The notes: generated by a model from the letters alone, not told the origin. Positions 1 through 7,231 are shown, counted from the first letter of the stretch. The stretch is DNA of 9,415 nt from Opitutales bacterium (GCA_028704125.1 JAQVLM010000087.1:1-9415), one strand, 5' to 3'. Made by a program: numbers and translations.

Positions 1-864
1 CATGTCCGCAAGTTGGGCACACGCGACTTCGAGCCGCTCATTCCCAATCCGGATGGCTATCGCGTAGCATCGCCTAGCGTCGCCCTTCACGGAGAGAGCG
101 TGAGTTCATTCCCCGCTTGGATAAGAGACGGAGATTTTGTATCCGAGATCGAAGTCTCCAGGGGACGTTTTGTCACGGAGGTTCCCCTTCTCGAGGGCGA
201 AAATGAGGTGGAGTTCTTCCTGGGATCTCCGGAAGATCCCAAAGCACTCGACAGTATCCTGTTTACAAGGGGACCCATCATTAAGATCTCTCATGACTTA
301 ACCGATGACAATAGCGATGGGATCTTCGTTTTTGAGGCTCCGTCCGGAGACTTTTTCCCGGCTGGGATCGTTCCCGGAATGCAACAGGGAAGTGTGCTGG
401 TCACGCTCGGAGAAGAAAGGACAACGCTTCCTGTGACAAATGGCGTGTTCAGGGCCGAGAAACCTCTGGTTCTGCTTCCCTCAACACCCACCGATTTGGT
501 TGTAAACGTCAAAGACAACGATCAAGTTTACACCGATCAGATGACGCTCATGTGGAAAGCCCCACTTGGAACGGACCTTGGCGAAGTCAAACGCGTGATC
601 ACACCACCTCGACCGATCAAGACCGTGCTTCCCGAGTTTCCTTCCGGTCGTTTCAAAGATCGGGGTAAAAAGATTACGGTTTCTTTCGTGATTTCGGCAC
701 TCGGTAAAATCGAGGAAGATAGTTTCGAGTTCGATTCCGAAAGTGAAGTCGTGATCGATGCGATCAAGACCGCATTGACCCAGTGGGAATTCGATCCGGC
801 ACGCGAAAACGGAGTTCCGGTCACTCGCAAGTCCCAGATGGTCTTTGAGGCAAGGGCTCGTTAA
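1..864 (+). CDS. Envelope protein with Ig-like repeats and a C-terminal TonB domain (5' end missing)
   Basis: The reading frame is open from the first base, so the true start lies upstream; the first TTG at 13 has no support as a start. 287 residues are visible, ending in TAA at 862-864. The first ~190 residues look like two bacterial Ig-like beta modules. They alternate hydrophobic and polar residues and contain an LLEGENEVEFFLG stretch like the 'L.eG.N.i.v' strand of such domains. The last ~85 residues (about nt 610-861) fit a TonB C-terminal (energy-transducer) domain: a P-E-F-P opening, V-S-F-V-I-S-A-L-G-K-I strands, then A-L-T-Q-W-E-F-D-P-A and G-V-P-V. That fold normally sits in the periplasm and contacts outer-membrane partners. 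No ExbB/ExbD neighbours or membrane anchor are visible here. It may be a TonB-C-like structural protein and not a true transducer; the exact role is unknown. A terminator follows 26 nt after the stop. Confidence 0.72.
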   Translation, partial: HVRKLGTRDFEPLIPNPDGYRVASPSVALHGESVSSFPAWIRDGDFVSEIEVSRGRFVTEVPLLEGENEVEFFLGSPEDPKALDSILFTRGPIIKISHDLTDDNSDGIFVFEAPSGDFFPAGIVPGMQQGSVLVTLGEERTTLPVTNGVFRAEKPLVLLPSTPTDLVVNVKDNDQVYTDQMTLMWKAPLGTDLGEVKRVITPPRPIKTVLPEFPSGRFKDRGKKITVSFVISALGKIEEDSFEFDSESEVVIDAIKTALTQWEFDPARENGVPVTRKSQMVFEARAR

Positions 865-890
865 AGAGAATTCAGAGACTTTTATCATCA

Positions 891-928
891 AAAAGCGCAG
901 GAGGATGGATTTCCTACTGCGCTTTTTT
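891..928. terminator. Bidirectional intrinsic terminator between the TonB-domain gene and argS
   Basis: A 10-bp perfect outer stem (891-900 with 917-926, AAAAGCGCAG/CTGCGCTTTT) continues, after one mismatch, into AGGA/TCCT pairs (902-905 with 912-915). A T-run follows on the plus strand (923-928) and a five-T run on the minus strand (complement of 890-894). It lies between two convergent genes and can end transcription from both. Confidence 0.85.
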
Positions 929-995
929 CTATTCCAGAAGCCGCCGCCTCCCGACAATGGAGAGGCTCAGTATCTGGCCAAAACCGCTTCAATCC

Positions 996-2783
996 CTACA
1001 TCCGTTCGAGCACAGGGATCCCGAGTAGCCCAAGCCCTCGCTTCAGGATCGACAACGTCGAGGCGCACAAATGCATGCGCAGTTCACGCACATTACTGTC
1101 TTCGTGAAGCACCACGTCATTGTGATAGAATGCATTAAAGTCCGCACACAGATCATACAGATAGGCGCCCAGATAATGGGGTCTCAAATCCTCCAAGGTC
1201 TGCTTCAAGACAACAACGACCTGCATCAGCCGTTTTGCCAATGCAACCTCAGTGGGAGTCTCAAGCGACATCTCTCGCCGATTCGCTGCCCTACCGGGCT
1301 CCGTCCATACCCCTCCACTCTTCCTGAGGATCCCATGAATACGCGCGGATACATACAACAAGTATGGAGCCGTATTGCCCTCAAAGCTAAGCATTTTGTC
1401 CCAATCAAACTGGTAATCACTCGAACGATTCTGACTTAAATCGGCATATCTCACCGAAGCGATCCCGATTGACGTGGAAATCGCATCGAGTTCCGCTCCG
1501 GAAAGCTCCGGATTCTTCTGTGCGGTAATGGCCCTTGCCCGCTCACATGCCTCATCCAAAAGCTCCCTGAGTTTCACGTTCTCGCCACTGCGAGTCTTGA
1601 TCGCCTTCCCATCTGGGCCGAGTATCGTTCCGAAGGTGACATGCTTCATGACCGGAAGCTTACGGCCTCGCTTCTCAAACCACTTGCGAACCGTCAGCTC
1701 AAGCTGCTCAAAATGATCTTTCTGCCGCGCATCGGTGACATTAATGACTTCGTCTGCCGCAAAATGCTCGTGGCGGTAGAGTGCGGTCGCCAAATCGGTC
1801 GTCGCATAGTTGCTCGCCCCGTCCGATTTCCGGATGATGAAGGGTTGGGTGGCAAAACGGGGATGCTCGGGATGAAAAACCACCAAGGCTCCCTGGCTCT
1901 CCGAAGCGATTCCGTCTTCCTCGAGCTCTGAACAAACCCTTTCAACCTGGTCGCGGTAAAAACTTTCTCCCAGAACATGGTCAAAGCGCACATCCAATCG
2001 ATCGTAGATTTTGATGAACTCGCCATAACTGATATCCACAATCGCCCGCCAAATCTTGAGATTTTCGGAGTCTCCACCCTGCAGTTTCACCAGCTCAGCC
2101 CGCGCCTCATCCAACGCGGATGGATCAACCTGAGTCAAGGCACTTCCCTTCCGGTACAGATCCTCGAGAACCGCAATCGGATCCCCGGCAATAGAGTCGA
2201 GGTCGACCTGATTCCTTTTTAGGATCATGATGAGAATACCAAACTGGGTTCCCCAATCCCCGATGTGGTTATCCCGAATAACCGATGCTCCGCAAAACTC
2301 AAGAATCCTGCAGATTACATCACCAATGACAGTCGATCGAATGTGCCCGACATGCATCTGCTTGGCAGTATTCGGGGAGCTGAAATCCACCACAATTTTT
2401 CTCCCACCAACAATGGATTTCGCAGCAGTCTCCAAGTGATCGCTGCACCCGAAATAGAGAAGCCAGTCCAGTAACCATCGGGAATCCATCTCAAAATTGA
2501 TGAATCCGGGGCCGGCGATTTCCAGCTTACCCCAGGGCACCCGCTTGCCATCAAAATGCCGCTGGATTCCTTCCACCAGCTGCTGCGCCATCAAACGCGG
2601 GTTCTGCCGCTTCTGTTTAGCCCAAGCCAATACTCCATTAGCCTGATAATCACCATGGCGGGGATCCGCAATCCGGACATCCGGATCAAAATCCGGCCCG
2701 AAGGCCTCCATTCCATTCGCCACCTCACGTATTCTGGTGATTAACGCTTCCCTAGTGTCCAGTTCCATAACCAATTGACTCAT
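996..2783 (-). CDS. argS: Arginyl-tRNA synthetase
   Basis: Class I aminoacyl-tRNA synthetase that attaches arginine to tRNA-Arg in the cytosol. The 595 residues are the usual family length. Domains in order: Arg-tRNA synthetase N-terminal add-on domain (~1-95), Rossmann catalytic core with the HIGH signature HVGH at 144-147 preceded by SSPNTAK (135-141), the HIGDWGTQFG block (173-182), SNYATTDLA (324-332), and KTRSG (396-400) where other class I enzymes carry KMSKS. GNTAPYLLY (469-477) leads to the C-terminal DALR anticodon-binding domain (~515-595), ending in the typical GLLGIPVLERM. Many ArgS enzymes lack a canonical KMSK, with a lysine before HIGH thought to compensate; K141 fits. The start ATG (2781-2783) lacks a clear Shine-Dalgarno; a second ATG five codons in is possible. 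The gene is divergent from the phosphorylase gene and ends at the shared terminator. No strong promoter of its own was recognised. Confidence 0.97.
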   Translation of the reverse strand: MSQLVMELDTREALITRIREVANGMEAFGPDFDPDVRIADPRHGDYQANGVLAWAKQKRQNPRLMAQQLVEGIQRHFDGKRVPWGKLEIAGPGFINFEMDSRWLLDWLLYFGCSDHLETAAKSIVGGRKIVVDFSSPNTAKQMHVGHIRSTVIGDVICRILEFCGASVIRDNHIGDWGTQFGILIMILKRNQVDLDSIAGDPIAVLEDLYRKGSALTQVDPSALDEARAELVKLQGGDSENLKIWRAIVDISYGEFIKIYDRLDVRFDHVLGESFYRDQVERVCSELEEDGIASESQGALVVFHPEHPRFATQPFIIRKSDGASNYATTDLATALYRHEHFAADEVINVTDARQKDHFEQLELTVRKWFEKRGRKLPVMKHVTFGTILGPDGKAIKTRSGENVKLRELLDEACERARAITAQKNPELSGAELDAISTSIGIASVRYADLSQNRSSDYQFDWDKMLSFEGNTAPYLLYVSARIHGILRKSGGVWTEPGRAANRREMSLETPTEVALAKRLMQVVVVLKQTLEDLRPHYLGAYLYDLCADFNAFYHNDVVLHEDSNVRELRMHLCASTLSILKRGLGLLGIPVLERM

Positions 2784-2817
2784 GCAAACAAACGAATCGA
2801 CCTACAGGATTTTCCGC

Positions 2818-2846
2818 TCGACATCAAAAAGAAAATGTACCATAAT
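2818..2846 (+). promoter_or_regulatory. Sigma70-type promoter for the nucleoside phosphorylase gene
   Basis: TCGACA (2818-2823, 5 of 6 matches to TTGACA), a 17-nt spacer and CATAAT (2841-2846, 5 of 6 matches to TATAAT). The predicted start is near 2853, giving a leader of about 46 nt before the ATG at 2899. It is the best promoter match in the window and sits in the divergent spacer. Confidence 0.6.
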
Positions 2847-2875
2847 GTTAAGTTTAACGCCGCATCAGCGCTGAT
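2847..2875. repeat. Two inverted repeats downstream of the -10 box, candidate operator
   Basis: GTTAA-GT-TTAAC (2847-2858) directly follows the -10 box and overlaps the expected transcription start. Five bases on lies a perfect 12-bp palindrome, ATCAGCGCTGAT (2864-2875). Such sites beside a promoter often bind dimeric regulators. As RNA, the 12-mer could form only a short hairpin. The regulator, if any, is unknown. Confidence 0.4.
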
Positions 2876-2898
2876 CGTTATCCATTCGTTCGCAGTTA

Positions 2899-4233
2899 AT
2901 GAGAAAGAAAATCGTCACTCCGCGCAAATTTGTTAAGCCACCCTACTCGCTGTTGATCGAGAAAAAAAGAGACGGGTCCGAGTTCACGGAGGACGAGATT
3001 CGTTTTCTAGTGGATTCCGTCCTGGATCAAGAGATTCCCGACTATCAACTGGCATCCTTGCTCATGAGCATTTTCTTTGTCGGAATGTCGGCCCAGGAGA
3101 CCGCAATCTTCGCCGAAGAAATGATGCTGTCGGGAGAGGTCATCGATCTCACGGCCATTTCAAGGCCGAAGATTGAGAAATACTCCACGGGAGGGGTTGG
3201 AGACAAAACAACACTGGTGCTTTGCCCCCTTGCAGCCGCTTGTGGGGTCGTCATGCCCAATATAAATGGTTCAGATGAAGAGTTCCTCATCAGCACACGG
3301 GACAAGTTGTCGGCCATTCCCGGCATAAAGACGAGCATGTCCATGGAGCGCTTTGTCAACCAGCTTCAGGAGGTGGGATGCGCGATCGTTGGACAACCGG
3401 ACGACATCGCCCCGGTCGATGCCATCCTATATAATCTCAGGCAGAAAACGGGAACCATTCCAAGCATTCCGCTGATCACCGGAAGCGTCCTAAGCCGAAA
3501 ACTTGCGGCTGGTGCGGAGAGCCTTGTGGTTGATGTCAAATGGGGGAACGGTTCCTTCATCAAGGATGTGGAGCAAGCCAAGGTTCTCGCGCGCTCCAGT
3601 ACAAGGGTCGGGCGTTCGATGAAGCGTCGCTGCGTCGCACTCGTAACCGACATGAACCAGCCATTGGGGGACACCGTCGGAACCTCTCTCGAGCTTCAGG
3701 AAGCGGTGCAACTGCTCAAGGGTGAAGGTCCCGAGGATTTGAAGGAACTCGTCCTCAAGCTCGGCATGGAGATTGTCAGATTGTCTGGTGTTGCCGGGAG
3801 TACTCTGTCGGCAAAACAGACGGTTCAACGGCACCTCGAGGATGGATCTGCCCTTCAGAAATTCAGGGAAATGATCCAGGCGCAGGGAGGAGACCCTGCC
3901 TTCATCGATGATCCATCCCTTCTGCCAAAGGCTAAACACGTTCGCAAACTTCCTGCGCCGAAGCGGGGCTACGTCCATACCATAAACGCCGGAATGATCG
4001 CCCGTGGTGTTCAGATTCTCGCCACCGATTCAAAAGGCAAAATCGATCCGGCTGTCGGCGTTTCCGAAATCAAGAAGGTGGGAACCCAAATGAAACAAGG
4101 GGAACCCCTTATCATGATCCACTATAACGACGAGGAAAGGTTGGAACCCGCGCTCGATTATCTCCGAGCTGCCTTCAGATTGGCACCAAAACGGCCCACT
4201 CCACCCGATTTGGTCGTCGAAAGAGTGGCCTGA
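2899..4233 (+). CDS. deoA: Thymidine/pyrimidine-nucleoside phosphorylase family protein, divergent active site
   Basis: Family reaction: phosphorolysis of thymidine, deoxyuridine or uridine to base plus (deoxy)ribose-1-phosphate in pyrimidine salvage. The 444 residues span the whole fold: N-terminal helical domain (KKRDGSEFTEDEI, 22-34), phosphate-binding STGGVGD (96-102), central alpha/beta domain with LITDMDQPLG-like LVTDMNQPLG (248-257), and a C-terminal beta/alpha domain starting near residue 350. Against E. coli DeoA, recalled from memory, the alignment keeps a constant +10 offset. K94, S96, T133, R181 and S196 match known ligands. H85, S95, S113 and K190 are replaced by Y95, T105, N123 and R200. 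The glycine-rich GRGLGHTGG loop reads SDEEFLIST (125-133). The frame is clean, so this is divergence and not a frameshift. The ATG has no Shine-Dalgarno, but an in-frame TGA at 2872-2874 limits upstream extension. The family call is firm; substrate and activity are uncertain. Confidence 0.85.
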   Translation: MRKKIVTPRKFVKPPYSLLIEKKRDGSEFTEDEIRFLVDSVLDQEIPDYQLASLLMSIFFVGMSAQETAIFAEEMMLSGEVIDLTAISRPKIEKYSTGGVGDKTTLVLCPLAAACGVVMPNINGSDEEFLISTRDKLSAIPGIKTSMSMERFVNQLQEVGCAIVGQPDDIAPVDAILYNLRQKTGTIPSIPLITGSVLSRKLAAGAESLVVDVKWGNGSFIKDVEQAKVLARSSTRVGRSMKRRCVALVTDMNQPLGDTVGTSLELQEAVQLLKGEGPEDLKELVLKLGMEIVRLSGVAGSTLSAKQTVQRHLEDGSALQKFREMIQAQGGDPAFIDDPSLLPKAKHVRKLPAPKRGYVHTINAGMIARGVQILATDSKGKIDPAVGVSEIKKVGTQMKQGEPLIMIHYNDEERLEPALDYLRAAFRLAPKRPTPPDLVVERVA

Positions 4234-4237
4234 TCCA

Positions 4238-4795
4238 TCAGGCACGACCAAGATATGCACCGGATTCAGTGCTCACTCGAATCCGGTCTCCTTCTTTCAC
4301 GAACAGAGGAACCTGTACCACCAAGCCCGTCTCGGTGCGGGCAGGCTTCAATGTTGTGCTCGCAGAATCTCCCCTGAGTCCTTCCGGAGACTCCTCCACT
4401 TTCATTTCGACCGTTGACGGAAGCTGAACCTGCTTTGGCTTTTCGTCCACAAACAAAATATCGTAGGATGCGGATGGAACGATGTACCGAAGGTCATCTT
4501 CCACAAACGCCATTGGAAGAACAACATCCTCATAGGTTTCATTGTCCAGAAAATGATAACCATCGGCATCCGAATAGCTGAACTCCAACCTCCGGTTTTC
4601 CACATCCAATACCTCAAGACGATCGGTGCTTCTAAACTTGGCTGTCGTCGAATTTCCCGTATCCAGATTCCTCAAAGTGGTCTGGACAAACCCAGCCTGT
4701 CGGCCTTGGGTGCGGTGCATCACTTCCATCACAAGGTGAGGGCCACCCTGCATCAGAACAACATTTCCTTTTCTCAAGTCATTTGGAGTTACCAT
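4238..4795 (-). CDS. efp: Translation elongation factor P, R32 type
   Basis: EF-P binds ribosomes stalled on consecutive prolines, between the P and E sites, and promotes peptide bond formation. The 185 residues have the normal three-barrel layout: KOW-like N-terminal domain (1-60), central OB domain (~66-125) and C-terminal OB domain (~128-185) with the RGDSAS segment (141-146) and the GDRIRVSTESGAYL ending typical of the family. The loop that reaches the peptidyl-transferase centre reads HRTQGRQAGF (27-36). Residue 32 at its tip is arginine, whereas E. coli and Bacillus have a lysine in PGKG. Arginine at position 32 is known from EarP-type EF-Ps, where it is rhamnosylated; whether it is modified here is unknown, and no modifying enzyme is in the window. 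The start ATG lacks a Shine-Dalgarno. The Nudix gene lies 66 nt upstream on the same strand, and the convergent phosphorylase gene ends 4 nt away. Confidence 0.95.
   Translation of the reverse strand: MVTPNDLRKGNVVLMQGGPHLVMEVMHRTQGRQAGFVQTTLRNLDTGNSTTAKFRSTDRLEVLDVENRRLEFSYSDADGYHFLDNETYEDVVLPMAFVEDDLRYIVPSASYDILFVDEKPKQVQLPSTVEMKVEESPEGLRGDSASTTLKPARTETGLVVQVPLFVKEGDRIRVSTESGAYLGRA
4260..4286. other. Strong hairpin at the 3' end of efp, just past the phosphorylase stop
   Basis: An 8-bp perfect stem CCGGATTC/GAATCCGG (4260-4267 with 4279-4286), with further AGTG/CACT complementarity inside the loop. It lies 26 nt after the phosphorylase stop and inside the efp coding region. On the plus strand it is followed by a pyrimidine-rich stretch (TCTCCTTCTTTC) but no true T-run, so it could be a weak terminator or a 3'-end stabiliser for the phosphorylase mRNA. 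It may also be chance. Confidence 0.3.
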
Positions 4796-4861
4796 GATCG
4801 GTCAAGACGGGTTTCATTGGATATTCAAGGCGCGAATCGGTAGGAGATCATTTCAGTCTCG

Positions 4862-5383
4862 TCAAGTCTTTCCTGCCGCAAGCAATACCTGCAACCGCTC
4901 GATAAAGGGAACCTGGCTCGTTTTCAACAATTCTTTCGCTCTTTCCACAGGAGCCATCTCCGCACGGTCAATCTCCGGAACATCCATCCACACACCCGAG
5001 GACGGAGGCCACTCCATCTTGAATGAATTGCTCACCACTTTTCGATCATCCTCCCAGTCACCTTCTACCGCCCACGCGTAAACGACCTTCCCTCCCTTTT
5101 GAATAATCATACCGAGCGACAGATAGTCCGCATCTTTCATGAGCTTCATACCGGTTTCTTCTTCGAACTCTCTCACTCCCGCTTCAAAGGCCTTTTCGCC
5201 CTTGTGGAACTCTCCTTTCGGAATACTCCAGTATCCTTCGTTCTTGTGGGTGAACAGTGGCCCTCCGGGATGAACCACCAACACACGCAACTCATCGCCA
5301 TTCCCACGACTGTTATCATACATCAGGATACCTGCGCTTTGCCGGATCTTAACTTGCTTGCTCTTTCCCACACGGTTTGTCAT
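4862..5383 (-). CDS. Nudix hydrolase
   Basis: Nudix enzymes cleave nucleoside diphosphates linked to another group, using metal held by the Nudix box. With the start at 5383 the protein has 173 residues. The box matches G-x5-E-x7-R-E-U-x-E-E-x-G-U exactly at 57-79, with R71, E72, E75, E76 and G78. Upstream, RQSAGILMY (14-22), HPGGPLF (38-44) and GYWSIPKGE (50-58) fit a common MutT-like subfamily whose members usually begin just before QSAG; that is why I chose this start. An alternative ATG at 5425 (187 residues) has a GGAG six bases upstream, the only Shine-Dalgarno-like match seen here, and would leave 19 nt to the divergent fmt. The substrate cannot be told; dinucleoside polyphosphates or damaged nucleotides are possible. 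Transcription probably continues into efp, as no terminator was seen in the 66-nt gap. Confidence 0.9.
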   Translation of the reverse strand: MTNRVGKSKQVKIRQSAGILMYDNSRGNGDELRVLVVHPGGPLFTHKNEGYWSIPKGEFHKGEKAFEAGVREFEEETGMKLMKDADYLSLGMIIQKGGKVVYAWAVEGDWEDDRKVVSNSFKMEWPPSSGVWMDVPEIDRAEMAPVERAKELLKTSQVPFIERLQVLLAAGKT

Positions 5384-5444
5384 AGGGAGGAACACCGTAA
5401 TTGCCAGAACATAATCAGTCTCCATTAACCACTCCATCCATTCC

Positions 5445-6467
5445 ATGTCTGCAGAACCATCCATCCCCATCAAAGCGGTCTTCATGGGCTCCGACAGCAT
5501 CGCAGTTCCATTCCTCGAAGAGTGGCGAATCTCTATGTCCGATACGGTTCGACTCGATACCGTCATAACCCAACCCGACAGGCCATCCGGAAGGGGCAAA
5601 CACGTCACACCGAACGCGATCAAAACGTGGGCATCCAGCCGCGGAATTCCGGTCATCCAACCGGAGAATCCAAGCATCGATCTACCGGATCTCATCTCGA
5701 TCAACCAATGGGAACTGGCGGTTGTCATGGCCTATGGGCACATCTTATCGAAACCACTGCTAGGCTGTTTCCCCAAAGGATGTTTCAACTTACACGCATC
5801 ACTCCTGCCGGAGCTCCGCGGGCCAAGCCCGATAGAAACCTCGATTGCTATCGGATCATCCTGCACCGGTGTCACCCTCATGGAGATGGTCTCCAAACTC
5901 GACGCTGGCCCGATCATCGATCAGGAACACTGCCCCATCCTCCCCGAAACGGACGGACCGGCTCTACGCTCCGCACTCGCCACATCCTGTATTCCATTGA
6001 TGCAGCGGAACATGAATCGGCTCGGCAATCAGTCCTATCCTTCATATCCCCAGGACGAGTCCAGAGCCTCCTATTGCCGCTTGCTCACCAAAAGGGATGC
6101 TATCCTGGATTTTACCCTTCCCGCTGATGCCGTGCTCAATCACATTCGAGCATTCCGGTCCTGGCCTGGATCCACCTTTGAGTTCAACGGTGTACCCTTG
6201 AAAATCGGCCACGCCACCGTTTTTGACGATACCGGATCCGAGCCATCGGATGCGGGTCCTGGAACCATGATCTCAGACCCATCATCCATTCGCATCCACA
6301 CAGCGGACAAATGGCTCTCGATTCTCTCCATTCAAAAGCCGGGATCCCGCATGATGCCGACCCCGGATTTTCTAAGAGGGTTTAGGCTCCCGGCATCGGT
6401 TAACCTACCGTTTGAGCCGTCCATGCCTCTCGTTGGATCCAAACCCTTCCGCTTCACAAAAAAATGA
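5445..6467 (+). CDS. fmt: Methionyl-tRNA formyltransferase
   Basis: Transfers a formyl group from 10-formyltetrahydrofolate to Met-tRNA-fMet so that it can initiate translation. The N-terminal formyltransferase domain (~9-215) opens with IKAVFMGS and carries the TQPDRPSGRGK loop (42-52), the folate-site block NLHASLLPELRG (115-126) and KLDAGPI (151-157). Catalytic residues N115, H117 and D153 are in place. The C-terminal tRNA-binding OB domain (~230-315) contains RAFRSWPGSTFEF and ends at PTPDFLRG. About 30 residues follow DFLRG, a tail most Fmt proteins lack, making 340 residues against the usual ~310-320. The ATG at 5445 preserves the first beta strand; no Shine-Dalgarno is visible. The gene is divergent from the Nudix gene. 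A peptide deformylase gene, often its partner, is not present in the window. Confidence 0.96.
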   Translation: MSAEPSIPIKAVFMGSDSIAVPFLEEWRISMSDTVRLDTVITQPDRPSGRGKHVTPNAIKTWASSRGIPVIQPENPSIDLPDLISINQWELAVVMAYGHILSKPLLGCFPKGCFNLHASLLPELRGPSPIETSIAIGSSCTGVTLMEMVSKLDAGPIIDQEHCPILPETDGPALRSALATSCIPLMQRNMNRLGNQSYPSYPQDESRASYCRLLTKRDAILDFTLPADAVLNHIRAFRSWPGSTFEFNGVPLKIGHATVFDDTGSEPSDAGPGTMISDPSSIRIHTADKWLSILSIQKPGSRMMPTPDFLRGFRLPASVNLPFEPSMPLVGSKPFRFTKK

Positions 6468-6523
6468 TCCTCGTTCAGCACTCAGGCATTCCAAATTCAC
6501 ACCCGCATTCGGTTCCAAATGTC

Positions 6524-6553
6524 TTGCCGTTTCAGTCCCTCCAATCGTAGTAT
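6524..6553 (+). promoter_or_regulatory. Possible weak promoter upstream of the LysM gene
   Basis: In the 137-nt gap after fmt, TTGCCG (6524-6529) and TAGTAT (6548-6553) are 18 nt apart, each matching 4 of 6 consensus bases. It would give a leader of about 45 nt before the ATG at 6605. Nothing else recognisable was seen in this gap, and no terminator follows fmt, so read-through is also possible. Confidence 0.3.
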
Positions 6554-6604
6554 CGGTCTAACGAAACTCCAGACGGAATCCTCTCACGACCCGCTTTCAT
6601 CAAA

Positions 6605-7231
6605 ATGAACCCACACGTGCTTCCTTCTATTCCAGGCATCCGGTTGCTCATCGTTCTCGGGCTGTTGGCTCTTTGCTCCAGTTTAACCGCACAGGAATCC
6701 TCGCTCCGCTCGCAGATTGCCAGCCTATCCCAACGCTTCGATGATCTTGAACGCCGCCACAGCCTACTGACTCTCGAAATTGACAACCTCAAAGCCGAGA
6801 ATGCCCGGCTCCGGGCAATCGTATCCGCCGCAAGCTCCACAGAACAACAGACCCGGATGGATGCCGCCATCACATCGGCAATGGAGGTCCAATGGAAACG
6901 CACACAGTCCTACGTCCAGGAACAGTTCGATAAACTGCTGACCCTTATCACCCGCAGGCTTGACGCTACCGTTGAGGGCATTTCCCGCACATCGCAAATT
7001 CAAGCATCCCAACCCTCCTCCATTGCCGCAACAACTCCTGTTGCCACAGTGTTTTCCAACGATTTCCCCAAAGAGGGAGTCCGTTACAAAGTCATGCCGG
7101 GCGATACCCTCAGTAGCATTGCGCAAAAGCATGGAACCACCATTCGTCACATCCAAAACGCCAACAGAATTGCGAATCCCAATGACCTGAAGGCAGGAAC
7201 CGAGATTTTTATTCCCATTCCATCCAAATGA
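6605..7231 (+). CDS. Secreted coiled-coil protein with a C-terminal LysM domain
   Basis: A 208-residue protein probably exported and bound to peptidoglycan. The N-terminus has R13, a hydrophobic core (14-27) and a likely signal peptidase I site after SLTA (cut after A29). C24 is preceded by L-A-L, which fits a lipobox poorly, so a lipoprotein is less likely. Residues ~31-72 form a strong coiled coil with heptads of L and I (SLRSQIASLSQRF, then LEIDNLKAENARLR). A second helical stretch runs ~80-125, then a Ser/Ala/Thr/Pro-rich linker (~128-150). The LysM domain spans ~160-205: RYKVMPGDTLSSIAQKHG, then NRIANPNDLKAGTEIFIP. LysM binds glycan chains. No catalytic domain is present, so a structural or recruiting role is likely. 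It lies between fmt and parB, 46 nt before parB and probably co-transcribed with it. The start ATG has no Shine-Dalgarno. Confidence 0.88.
   Translation: MNPHVLPSIPGIRLLIVLGLLALCSSLTAQESSLRSQIASLSQRFDDLERRHSLLTLEIDNLKAENARLRAIVSAASSTEQQTRMDAAITSAMEVQWKRTQSYVQEQFDKLLTLITRRLDATVEGISRTSQIQASQPSSIAATTPVATVFSNDFPKEGVRYKVMPGDTLSSIAQKHGTTIRHIQNANRIANPNDLKAGTEIFIPIPSK

Noticed and set aside
481..957. A 158-codon open frame on the minus strand opposite the TonB-domain gene
   Set aside because: It runs through the terminator hairpin and is the antisense shadow of a clearly conserved protein.
3187..3345. Compensating frameshifts as the cause of the odd phosphorylase loop
   Set aside because: The other two frames contain stops or non-matching residues here, and the residue count agrees exactly with the family.
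5522..6127. A 201-codon open frame on the plus strand overlapping fmt
   Set aside because: It lies wholly inside fmt in another frame, is rich in Arg, His and Pro as shifted frames are, and resembles no family.
6671..6676. Possible lipoprotein cysteine (C24) in the LysM protein
   Set aside because: The preceding residues L-A-L do not fit a lipobox, whose residue before Cys should be small, and a signal peptidase I site follows at SLTA.
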